Of a stretch of DNA of 64,000 nucleotides, positions 1 through 7,388 are shown piece after piece. The stretch is taken from positions 1 through 64,000 of the forward strand of contig RAYF01000001.1 in assembly GCA_003611745.1 (NCBI GenBank). The letters run 5' to 3'. The DNA comes from a bacterium D16-36 (lineage in GTDB: Bacteria; Bacillota; Clostridia; Lachnospirales; Lachnospiraceae). Below the pieces are notes generated by a model. The model searched no databases. It saw nothing but the letters and a program-made list of their open reading frames with translations, and had not been told where the DNA came from. Position 1 is the stretch's first letter, and every line of letters starts with the position of its first letter. The position numbers were made by a program, and so were the translations under genes.

Positions 1-108
1 ATGCACCAATTTATTTCTTTATTTTGCTTAAAAGTTCAAGCATCTACACCGGATTTGTTGGTGGGAAAGTTGAGTAAATAATAGAGAATAGATAAATGGA
101 AAATTTTG

Positions 109-137
109 GGGCACAAGCGGAGTCTGTGCCCTTATTT
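109..137 (+). terminator. Rho-independent terminator, GGGCACAAGC family
   Basis: GGGCAC (109-114) pairs with GTGCCC (126-131) and is followed by TTATTT. It probably ends a gene lying mostly outside the window. It belongs to the hairpin family that recurs at 6140, 7285, 14249, 16605, 42435 and 48745. Confidence 0.7.
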
Positions 138-189
138 GATTGTTAAATTATAAAATAAATATTACAAATGTTAAATAAAGATAATATAT

Positions 190-218
190 TTGACAAACTG
201 GAGTGTGGGAACTATAAT
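190..218 (+). promoter_or_regulatory. Promoter of the MarR-citrate synthase operon
   Basis: A perfect -35 box TTGACA (190-195), a 17-bp spacer and a perfect -10 box TATAAT (213-218) lie upstream of the MarR gene. Transcription should start near 225. Confidence 0.85.
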
Positions 219-234
219 TGTTCTAAAGTGAACA
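219..234. promoter_or_regulatory. Candidate operator for the MarR regulator
   Basis: The palindrome TGTTC-N6-GAACA begins immediately after the -10 box, overlapping the expected transcription start. This is where an autorepressing MarR protein would bind. Assignment to this regulator is inference from position. Confidence 0.4.
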
Positions 235-276
235 GTTTCATAATATACTATTTAGTAGGGGAAGGGTGTGAACTGA

Positions 277-711
277 TTGGACGACAAGGTGGAACTGCTC
301 TTAAACGGGCATCAGTATAAGAGGTTTCAAGAAGCCTATTTCAGTGCTGTTTTTGAGGAATATGACCTAAATCTCGGTGATATAAGGGTGCTGTTGTTTT
401 TGTATGAGCATGAAAGCTATGACACTGCCAGAGATATCGTAGAAAAGCATTATCTGGCTAAATCTTATGTATCTAAGTCTGTGGAGAAATTGATTGAACA
501 TGGCTTTTTGGAGAGAAAACATTTACAGGGAGACAGAAGATATGTTCACCTGCTGGTGAGGGAGGAGGCGTTTCCGGTGATTGAGGCAGTGCGGAGACAG
601 AAGCAGAGGATGTTAGAGAGGTTATTTCAGGGGATTTGCCCTGAGCATATTGAAGTGCTGCGGGAGATTGCTGGCAAAATCAGCAGTAATATTACAGATG
701 TTGGACGATAG
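277..711 (+). CDS. MarR-family transcriptional regulator
   Basis: This 144-residue protein has the length and layout of MarR regulators: helical dimerisation ends around a winged helix-turn-helix. The recognition-helix segment YLAKSYVSKSVEKLIEHG (about residues 60-77) and the wing with GDRRYVHL (about 84-91) are visible. The start is TTG at 277 behind GAAGGG; a GTG nine bases upstream runs straight into a stop. The gene sits 47 bp before citrate synthase under one strong promoter, so it probably regulates itself and that gene. The ligand cannot be read from the sequence. Confidence 0.85.
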   Translation: MDDKVELLLNGHQYKRFQEAYFSAVFEEYDLNLGDIRVLLFLYEHESYDTARDIVEKHYLAKSYVSKSVEKLIEHGFLERKHLQGDRRYVHLLVREEAFPVIEAVRRQKQRMLERLFQGICPEHIEVLREIAGKISSNITDVGR

Positions 712-758
712 TATAATGTATTTTGGAGCTTAAATACATTGACGGAAAGGAGTTATAT

Positions 759-2192
759 ATGAGTAACGAAAATTTTCAGAAAATGATGTCGGATTATTCA
801 CAGAAATATAGTAAAGTATGTATAGACAATAATCAGATTGATGCTTCTCTTTTTGAGGAGTATGGCGTAAAGAGGGGGCTGCGTGACAAAAACGGAAAGG
901 GTGTCCTTTCAGGAATTACTAATATTTCACTTATTAAGGCGAGCGACACGAAGGATGGAAGGGTGATTCCATGTGACGGGCAGCTTTATTACCGGGGATA
1001 TAATATTTTTGACTTAACGAAAGGGTTTCGGAAGGATAATCGCTTTGGCTTTGAGGAGACGGCATATCTTCTTTTGTTTGGCGATCTGCCTACCAAGGAG
1101 CAGTTAACAGAGTTTAGCGGCATTCTTGCTAAAAATAGAAGGCTTCCTACGAATTTTGTGCGTGATGTTATTATGAAAGCGCCAAGCAAGGATATTATGA
1201 ATTCCCTGACAAAGAGTGTTTTGACACTGGCTTCTTATGATGAAAAGGTAACTGATAATACATTGGATAATGTATTATCACAGAGCATGATGTTGATTAG
1301 TGTATTTCCTATGCTTGCAGTTTATGGCTATCATGCATATAATCACTATGAATGCGATGAAAGTTTCTACATCCATCGTCCGGATGACAATCTTTCTGCG
1401 GCGGAGAATATACTGCGGATGCTGCGCCCAAATAAGGAATATACGGATGTTGAGGCGAAGGTTCTTGATTTAGCGCTGGTACTTCACATGGAGCATGGTG
1501 GCGGCAATAATTCAACATTTACGACGCGTGTGGTAACATCAGCCGGCTCCGATACGTATTCAGTTATTGCAGCTGCATTGTCTTCCTTAAAGGGACCGAA
1601 GCACGGCGGGGCCAATATAAAAGTAGTTGAAATGATTCAGGATTTAAAAAAGCATGTGAAGGACCTGACGGACGAAGGAGAGGTGCGTGAGTATCTAAGA
1701 AAGCTGGTACGCAGGGAGGCATTTGACAAGCGTGGATTGATATACGGCATGGGCCATGCAGTATATTCTATTTCTGACCCGAGGGCAATCGCTTTCCGGC
1801 AGTTTGTGAAGCTTCTGGCAGAGGAAAAGCACCAGAAGCAGGAGTTTGAGCTGTATTCTATGATTGAACGGATTGCACCGGAAGTTATAGGTGAGGAATG
1901 TGCTATTTATAAAGGCGTTAGTGCAAATGTCGACTTTTACAGTGGCTTTGTTTATAATATGCTTGGCATACCGAGGGAACTGTTTACGCCGATTTTTGCA
2001 ATGGCGCGTATTGTAGGATGGAGTGCCCACCGTATGGAAGAACTGATAAATGTTGATAAAATTATCCGTCCGGCATACCAGAGTATTATGGTTCCAAAAG
2101 TATATGAATCTTTGCAGGACCGCTCTACGCCGAAACTTGATACCCATTATCTGAAGGAACTGCAGTTATCTATGAAAGAGGAAAGCTGTTAA
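759..2192 (+). CDS. gltA: Citrate synthase
   Basis: Condenses oxaloacetate and acetyl-CoA to citrate; in a fermentative Clostridium-type cell this most likely feeds 2-oxoglutarate and glutamate synthesis. The family landmarks are present: the active-site histidine region MEHGGGNNST, the segment LKGPKHGGAN, GMGHAVYSISDPRA with the second catalytic histidine, the aspartate in SANVDFYSG, and the C-terminal ARIVGWSAHRMEE. I place the start at ATG 759, eight bases after GGAAAGGAG, giving 477 residues; an in-frame codon at 723 lacks a ribosome site. It follows the MarR gene in one operon. proB, another glutamate-linked gene, follows 100 bp later. Confidence 0.93.
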   Translation: MSNENFQKMMSDYSQKYSKVCIDNNQIDASLFEEYGVKRGLRDKNGKGVLSGITNISLIKASDTKDGRVIPCDGQLYYRGYNIFDLTKGFRKDNRFGFEETAYLLLFGDLPTKEQLTEFSGILAKNRRLPTNFVRDVIMKAPSKDIMNSLTKSVLTLASYDEKVTDNTLDNVLSQSMMLISVFPMLAVYGYHAYNHYECDESFYIHRPDDNLSAAENILRMLRPNKEYTDVEAKVLDLALVLHMEHGGGNNSTFTTRVVTSAGSDTYSVIAAALSSLKGPKHGGANIKVVEMIQDLKKHVKDLTDEGEVREYLRKLVRREAFDKRGLIYGMGHAVYSISDPRAIAFRQFVKLLAEEKHQKQEFELYSMIERIAPEVIGEECAIYKGVSANVDFYSGFVYNMLGIPRELFTPIFAMARIVGWSAHRMEELINVDKIIRPAYQSIMVPKVYESLQDRSTPKLDTHYLKELQLSMKEESC

Positions 2193-2207
2193 CATAGGGC
2201 GTTTAGA

Positions 2208-2238
2208 AACTGTAGAAAAATAAGTGGTACAGTTCCTT
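2208..2238. repeat. GGAACTGT-family short palindrome
   Basis: AACTGT and ACAGTT lie about 12 bp apart with outer TTCCTTA, in the citrate synthase-proB gap. It matches the family found at 11580, 40001, 40548, 45957, 55487 and 62243. Confidence 0.5.
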
Positions 2239-2298
2239 AGCCTGCAGATTTGATAATCGGGCTGCTATCTGGCAGCTAATTTAGAAATGAGGAACATG

Positions 2299-3093
2299 GT
2301 GAGAAAGATTAGTGAGAGAAAACGTATTGTCGTAAAAGTAGGGACGTCTACCCTGACGCATAAAACAGGAAGGTTAAATATCCGCAGGGTGGAGCAGCTT
2401 GTAAAGACACTGGCAGATATCTATAACGCAGGGCATGAGGTAATACTAGTGTCGAGCGGTGCAATTGGCCTTGGGATGGGGAAACTTGGCATGGTGGAGC
2501 GGCCACAGGATACACCCGGTAAACAGGCATGTGCTGCGGTAGGGCAGTGTGAACTGATGTATCTGTATGATGACTTATTTTCCGACTATAGCATTACGGT
2601 GGCCCAGATGCTTTTGACAAAATATATTCTTTTGGAGGACCGCAGGCAGAATGTGGAGAATGCTTTGGAACGCCTGCTGAGCCTGGGTGTGATTCCGGTA
2701 GTGAATGAAAATGATACCGTAGCGATTGATGAGCTGGAGCTGGAGGTAGGGGAAAATGATTCTCTTGCCGCTGTGGTAGCTACACTTGCCAATGCGGATC
2801 TTTTGATTATTATGTCAGATATAGATGGCCTGTATGACTGTGATCCTAAAGAGGCTGAGGATGCCAGATTAATTCCGGTAGTACATGAAATTAATGAGGA
2901 AATCCGTGGGCTTGCCGGAGGGGCTGGTTCCAAATTCGGCACTGGGGGAATGAAGACGAAAATCCATGCTGTAGAACTGGCATATGAGGCGGGGATTGAT
3001 GTTGTATTAATGAATGGAAAAAGGCCGCGGCGGTTATATGAATTATTTGAGGACAAAGAGGTGGGGACGCTTTTTACATTGTCGCAGGATTAG
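2299..3093 (+). CDS. proB: Glutamate 5-kinase
   Basis: Phosphorylates L-glutamate to gamma-glutamyl phosphate, the first step of proline synthesis. The amino-acid-kinase fold is clear: VVKVGTSTLT at the N-terminus, VSSGAIGLGMGKLG, VVNENDTVA, LADLLIIMSDIDGLYD-like segments, and GTGGMKTKI for ATP binding. The protein ends at about 264 residues, so the C-terminal PUA domain of longer ProBs is absent, as in many Firmicutes. I favour GTG 2299 because GAGGAA lies five to six bases upstream; ATG 2287 and 2296 are alternatives. proA is not in the window, so the pathway gene pair is split. Confidence 0.93.
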   Translation: MRKISERKRIVVKVGTSTLTHKTGRLNIRRVEQLVKTLADIYNAGHEVILVSSGAIGLGMGKLGMVERPQDTPGKQACAAVGQCELMYLYDDLFSDYSITVAQMLLTKYILLEDRRQNVENALERLLSLGVIPVVNENDTVAIDELELEVGENDSLAAVVATLANADLLIIMSDIDGLYDCDPKEAEDARLIPVVHEINEEIRGLAGGAGSKFGTGGMKTKIHAVELAYEAGIDVVLMNGKRPRRLYELFEDKEVGTLFTLSQD

Positions 3094-3107
3094 GATGCAT
3101 TTGAAAA

Positions 3108-3127
3108 GGGGCTGTTGCTGCAGCCCC
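3108..3127. terminator. Bidirectional terminator between convergent genes
   Basis: GGGGCTG (3108-3114) pairs with CAGCCCC (3121-3127). An A-rich flank on the left gives a short U-tract to the minus-strand transcript. Confidence 0.6.
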
Positions 3128-3136
3128 CTGAGTTGT

Positions 3137-5002
3137 TTAATGGCTTACGTTATCATCTTTGATCATCTGTACCAATTTGTGGCGGAATGCCTTTTCTGAA
3201 ATGTTGTCATCGTGGAAGGCAAAACGGTTAAAGTCAAATTGTGTGTCAATAACCATCTTGCGTGTGAAAAGTTCCATCGCTTTGCCTGAATGTTTTGGCC
3301 AAAAGATGCAGATACAGCCGTGGATATCTTCTGCCAGCAGTTGAAAGGCATAAGCAAAGTCTGAAATTACATCATAATCAAGCATAAATACATGGCAGTA
3401 ATGTCCAACTACTTTTGCCAGACGTGTTCCATTGATGGTAAAGGTATTCATGTCATAATCATGAAATGCAGTATTATTTGTGGCGCCTAAGTCTCTTGTA
3501 TGTTGTGCAATCACAACAACAGGGAGCGTTCGGTGTTCAGAATGGACCAGTTCTACCATTTCAAAAAGCTGTTCATCTTTCGTGACGTATTGTGCCTTGC
3601 TGCTTAGGCGCGCTACATCCACAATCCCCACTTTGTTTGACAAATCTGTCAGGAAAGAAGGTTTGATAAAGGTAGAACGCTGGGAAATACCCCTCGGCAT
3701 GTCTCTGGAAGTGATATGGTAAAAGTGGAGGAGCCCGTCGTCCATCAATGAAATAGAGGCGTGGATGTGCCATAAAGTTCCTGCGGATTTTGCGTCAATA
3801 TACTGCAGTTTCATGGAAAAATAAAGTTCTTCCGGCCGATGTTTTATTTTTAGCTGATAGCCGGGCAGAAAATTCCGGTATGGGGAAAGTTCTGCAGGCA
3901 TATCTTCAAAAACAGGATTTAATTTAAACCGCGCCCATTTGTAAAGGATAAGGGCAGCATTATTAAATTCTGATTCTATTAACCTAGTTTCCTTATGAAG
4001 CAGAGGAAGCTCCAGCTGGAAGAGGATATTGGACTCCAGTCTGGTAAATGTATTTTTCTGATATACTCTGTCATCTCTGGTTGGAACAATGGAATCACAG
4101 ATAGAAGTGATTTCCTGGTTGTGGACATCAAGGTTGTTCATCAGCATAACGATTAAATTGTAATTGACATGTGGATTGTCCAGTTTCAAAAGCTCTTTTA
4201 TTAAATGCTTTCTGGAACCTTTAAAAAACTGCTTTGCAATATTCCTGTTTTGGTCAAATACTGCCACAATCCTAGGGTCAAGCGTTTCCATATCGCTTAT
4301 CTTAATGCGGTATTTGCTCTTTAGCATGAGTTCCCAATTGCCACGCTTATAATGGTTGTAAGAGAGCTGGTCAAAGAGCTGGACTAAAGACCAGTCACTT
4401 AGTTCAAGGTTTGCAAGGATACAATTAAGTACACGGGAAAGTTCCTCGCTCCCTTTCCAGAATTCATCATCTGACAGGAAGCTTTTATAGCGCATATCAT
4501 GCTCGATTTCGTGCCAGCCTTCAAAGAAGACGGTGCGGAACTGGATTTCAAAGGTGGTATCAATAGGGAGTGACCACAGCTCTTTTTTATACAGATTAAA
4601 ATACTCTACAGGAAAGCGAAAAACACCATTTATTTTTGTGGCCCTGAATTCATCAGCATTGTATTTTGGGCGGGACCAGTCATCAATCATCTGAAAGGTG
4701 CTCTCTGTAATGTCGCGGCAGATGCTGAGATCATCGTAGTAATAGAGCACAACCCGGAGGCCAACCAGATCCTGAATCTTTTTGGGGTTTATTTCTGTAC
4801 CGTAATTTCCACGTTTTATTTTTTCGGCAATTGAATGGACTGATTTTACTCTGGAAAAAATGCGGAAGTAGATTCCACAGGAATTTAAAATTTCTCTTAT
4901 GGCATCTTTTAAATGTTCAGAGAGTTCTGTCAATTTTTCAAAATCTATCTCCGACTCAATTTGTTCTTCTAATTCTTCTAATTCAATCTCATAATGATTC
5001 AT
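3137..5002 (-). CDS. Long RelA/SpoT-domain nucleotidyltransferase-like protein with unknown C-terminal region
   Basis: Residues about 45-175 carry a (p)ppGpp-synthetase fold: the ATP-binding RVKSVHSIAEK (51-61), metal-binding aspartate in IQDLVGLRVV (D78), and FEIQFRT (E152) with EIEHDMRYK (166-173). The usual NGYxSLH acceptor motif reads NGVFRFP (125-131), so the tyrosine that stacks on the acceptor guanine is missing. No HD hydrolase, TGS or ACT domain is visible. Residues 180-621 match no family I can name; RTLPVVVIAQ (491-500) to CICIFWP (563-569) looks like a compact alpha/beta domain. The start ATG 5002 has AAGGGGG upstream. It is a single-gene unit. Alarmone synthesis, a toxic tRNA- or nucleotide-modifying role, or defence are all possible; the fold is secure, the function is not. 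Confidence 0.7.
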   Translation of the reverse strand: MNHYEIELEELEEQIESEIDFEKLTELSEHLKDAIREILNSCGIYFRIFSRVKSVHSIAEKIKRGNYGTEINPKKIQDLVGLRVVLYYYDDLSICRDITESTFQMIDDWSRPKYNADEFRATKINGVFRFPVEYFNLYKKELWSLPIDTTFEIQFRTVFFEGWHEIEHDMRYKSFLSDDEFWKGSEELSRVLNCILANLELSDWSLVQLFDQLSYNHYKRGNWELMLKSKYRIKISDMETLDPRIVAVFDQNRNIAKQFFKGSRKHLIKELLKLDNPHVNYNLIVMLMNNLDVHNQEITSICDSIVPTRDDRVYQKNTFTRLESNILFQLELPLLHKETRLIESEFNNAALILYKWARFKLNPVFEDMPAELSPYRNFLPGYQLKIKHRPEELYFSMKLQYIDAKSAGTLWHIHASISLMDDGLLHFYHITSRDMPRGISQRSTFIKPSFLTDLSNKVGIVDVARLSSKAQYVTKDEQLFEMVELVHSEHRTLPVVVIAQHTRDLGATNNTAFHDYDMNTFTINGTRLAKVVGHYCHVFMLDYDVISDFAYAFQLLAEDIHGCICIFWPKHSGKAMELFTRKMVIDTQFDFNRFAFHDDNISEKAFRHKLVQMIKDDNVSH

Positions 5003-5052
5003 AATGTTTTCCCCCTTCCCTATTTAAATATAAAAATGGCTTTTCATTTTGT

Positions 5053-5117
5053 GGTATATTGGACATAAAGTAGGACACCTGTTACCAGCAGGTGTCCTAC
5101 TTTATGCCCAATATACC
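5053..5117. repeat. 65-bp near-perfect palindrome
   Basis: GGTATATTGG (5053-5062) opens a ~29-bp arm repeated inverted up to 5117 with one mismatch around a seven-base loop. It lies upstream of the RelA/SpoT-domain gene. It may be a terminator-like hairpin or a palindromic mobile element. Confidence 0.8.
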
Positions 5118-5293
5118 ATAATCTGTGCAGGGTTTCAAGTGCTTTCTTTCAGGAACTTTAGCGGAATGAAAATGTGAATGGTGGTTAAAGTATTTCCGAA
5201 ATATGACGATAATTTATTTAGCTACGGAAAGCGACTGTTTTCAATGGATTGATAAGAGACTTGAAAGCCGTTGCTTTCTTGTTTTTTGATTTA

Positions 5294-5356
5294 TTAGGAA
5301 ACCTTTCATTGTGTAGTGGTGTGAAAGGGCAAAACAGAAGTTTATGTCCTTTTTGC
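5294..5356 (+). repeat. Degenerate copy of the modular terminator repeat
   Basis: TTAGGAA, GTGTAGTGGTGTG, then GGGCA...GTCC and TTTTT keep the order of the repeat seen intact at 16524, 42354 and 48664, but with the middle deleted and the stem eroded. It is a fragment of that family. Confidence 0.45.
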
Positions 5357-5431
5357 AGGGTGCTGCCCGTAGTGAGACGACTTGGGAATGCAATGTGTTC
5401 CTTAAAAAACGATTTTGGGAGGAAATTTATT

Positions 5432-6103
5432 ATGATGAGAGTAACAAGCCAAATGTTAGATAAGGCAGCTGCAAAATCCGGCCTGCCGATTCGGCGTGCA
5501 TCCCTGTTGGATTATATTGATAATCCAAGTTTGGGAAATAATCCGCTTCTCAATTCTCTGGAGAAAAATAGTGGCATCACAGTTGACTCAAAGAGGAAAG
5601 AGGCTTATGAAAAGTTAGAAAAAGCAGCGGACAAATTATTTCAGAGCGCTGATGTACTTACTGATGATGGGGAGAAATCAGCCTTTGCTGAGGCAGAGAA
5701 AAGCGGAGATGCCGGGCAAGTATATGATGGAATCAGTAATCTTCTGAAAAATTATAATAATTTATTGGAAGTGCTGAAATCATCATCTTCGCCAATTAAT
5801 GACTATTATCGGAAAATGATGGAGGAGGCAGCTGAGGAGAACAGAGAGGCCTTTAGTAGTGTTGGAATTACAATCTCTAAAGAAGGAACAGTGAGTATTG
5901 ATCAGGAGAAGTTAAAGACAGCAGATTTGAAGGCTCTGGAAAAAATCTTTGGGACATCGGGAACATTTACAGTAAAGACAGAATTTCTGGCGGCAAGAGT
6001 AGCCCTGAATGCACAGGCGGGTATTTCTAGTATTTCTAACCAGTATGATTCTATGGGAAGCAGCTTCAGTGCTTCTTACGGAAAATATGATTTCTGGGGA
6101 TAG
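5432..6103 (+). CDS. Hypothetical protein resembling the FliD (flagellar cap) C-terminal tail
   Basis: A 223-residue mostly helical protein with no signal peptide. Its last ~80 residues (SVGITISKEGTVSIDQEK, KALEKIFG, then FTVKTEFLAARVALN) resemble the FliD C-terminal region, where a short 'ISxDGTLSxDxxKL' strand pair precedes an amphipathic helix. The N-terminal FliD domains are absent and no flagellar gene is nearby. The start ATG 5432 (next codon also ATG) follows GGGAGGAAA; the frame stays open upstream to 5249 but crosses a repeat fragment. The FliD resemblance is by eye, so function is left open. Confidence 0.6.
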   Translation: MMRVTSQMLDKAAAKSGLPIRRASLLDYIDNPSLGNNPLLNSLEKNSGITVDSKRKEAYEKLEKAADKLFQSADVLTDDGEKSAFAEAEKSGDAGQVYDGISNLLKNYNNLLEVLKSSSSPINDYYRKMMEEAAEENREAFSSVGITISKEGTVSIDQEKLKTADLKALEKIFGTSGTFTVKTEFLAARVALNAQAGISSISNQYDSMGSSFSASYGKYDFWG

Positions 6104-6139
6104 GGTGGAAGCACATTATAAAGCGGGAAATTCTTGCTA

Positions 6140-6168
6140 GGGCACAAGCGAAGTTTGTGCCCTTTTTT
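6140..6168 (+). terminator. Rho-independent terminator, GGGCACAAGC family
   Basis: GGGCACAA (6140-6147) pairs with TTTGTGCCC ending at 6162, followed by six T. It ends the FliD-like gene and keeps the TTGCTA lead-in of the larger repeat. Confidence 0.8.
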
Positions 6169-6252
6169 GGGTATGCACTTGCGCAGCAGCCGCCAAAAAT
6201 GGTATCATTGATATATACTTTTCAGAAATGTGATAGAGAGGAGAAAGAGAAG

Positions 6253-7233
6253 ATGAATTTTTTTGTAGGTATTTTGGGGGCGGCAGTTCTGGCAGGTGCA
6301 GTAATCCCCTGTTTTGCGAAGTTGACGAAAAATATGCTGCTAAAGAGGCAATGGGAGTCAGGGCAGATTACGAAGGAAGAATGGGATAGGGAACGGAGAG
6401 GATTTGGCGGCAATATTTGTGGCATGGCTTTGGGCTTTGCGATAATTATTTTTGCGTTTAGTTTTGTGATTATTCCAACAGGCTATACAGGGGTGAAGAC
6501 AACCTTTGGGCAGGTATCGCAGAAGACTATGCCAAATGGTTTTAATTTAAAGATTCCGTTTGTACAGAAGATTGAAAGGGTAAATAACAAGCAGCAGGAT
6601 ATTGTTTTTGAAAAGAATAAGATTACCTCTGAGACGAGTGAACGTAATACGGTAACTTTTGAGGGAATTACCGTTACATATCAGATTAATGCTGAAAAGT
6701 CGGCATGGATTTTAGCGAATGTCGCGGATTATGAGAATAATCTTGTCAGTGAATCCCTCGTTGCATCTGCGATTAAAACGTCGTCAAAGACTCTGACGCC
6801 GACAGATGTTACAAACCGCAGCATTCTGGAGCCGAAAGCGCAGGAAAATATACAGAAATCCCTTGATGAAAAATATGGGGCTGGTGTTATCCATATCAAC
6901 AAAGTAATTATCAATGGTGCTGAGTTTGACAAGGAGTATGATGATAAGATTGCCAAGAAACAGCAGGCTCAGATGGATTATGAAAAACAGCAGATTGAGA
7001 ATAAGAAGAATATTGAGAAGGCTGAGGCAGATGCTACAGTTAAAAAGACTACCGCACAGGCTGAGGCAGAGGCACAGAAAATTGCAGCGGAAGCTGAGGC
7101 AGAGGCAAATAAGAAAGTTGCGGATAGCATTACGTCAAAACTGATTGAGGATAAGCTGGCAGAAGCCAGATTGAAGCATGGCTGGGTGACAGTACAGGGC
7201 ACAGATACAGTTGTTACAACTGAGAAAGAATAG
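6253..7233 (+). CDS. SPFH/band-7 (prohibitin-like) membrane protein
   Basis: Members of this family form membrane-bound oligomeric cages in lipid microdomains and often partner with proteases. The 326-residue protein has a hydrophobic N-terminus (about 4-24), a second membrane segment (about 58-80), then the SPFH domain beginning IIPTGYTGVKTTFGQV and continuing through INAEKSAWILANV. From about residue 225 to 310 there is an Ala/Glu/Lys-rich coiled coil (QQQ..., KAEADATVKK, AEAEAQKIAAEAEAEAN). The start at 6253 has GAGGAG nine bases upstream; an upstream in-frame ATG at 6157 overlaps the preceding terminator and is unlikely. No NfeD or protease partner gene is adjacent. Confidence 0.88.
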   Translation: MNFFVGILGAAVLAGAVIPCFAKLTKNMLLKRQWESGQITKEEWDRERRGFGGNICGMALGFAIIIFAFSFVIIPTGYTGVKTTFGQVSQKTMPNGFNLKIPFVQKIERVNNKQQDIVFEKNKITSETSERNTVTFEGITVTYQINAEKSAWILANVADYENNLVSESLVASAIKTSSKTLTPTDVTNRSILEPKAQENIQKSLDEKYGAGVIHINKVIINGAEFDKEYDDKIAKKQQAQMDYEKQQIENKKNIEKAEADATVKKTTAQAEAEAQKIAAEAEAEANKKVADSITSKLIEDKLAEARLKHGWVTVQGTDTVVTTEKE

Positions 7234-7284
7234 GTTTTTCGTTAATTGTCAAGCCGGATGGGGCAATTCTATATAAAATAAAAA

Positions 7285-7312
7285 GGGCACAAGCGGAGTC
7301 TGTGCCCTTTTT
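7285..7312. terminator. Bidirectional terminator, GGGCACAAGC family
   Basis: GGGCAC (7285-7290) pairs with GTGCCC (7302-7307), with A-rich left and T-rich right flanks, between the convergent SPFH and chemoreceptor genes. The sequence just after it (7317-7345) repeats the TTAGGAAGTTTTCGTTGTGTGG half of the larger modular repeat. Confidence 0.8.
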
Positions 7313-7388
7313 ATTTTTAGGAAGTTTTCGTTGTGTGGCGGCATACCAACAAAAGTAATGAAAAAAATTGAAATGTACTAAACTTTGA

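Noticed and set aside
1-81. Open frame beginning at the first base (MHQFISLFCLK...)
   Set aside because: It may be the end of an upstream gene, but no start region or family feature is visible within the window.
3014-3344. Short plus-strand frames across the proB terminator and into the RelA/SpoT-domain gene
   Set aside because: They overlap real genes in other frames and lack ribosome sites.
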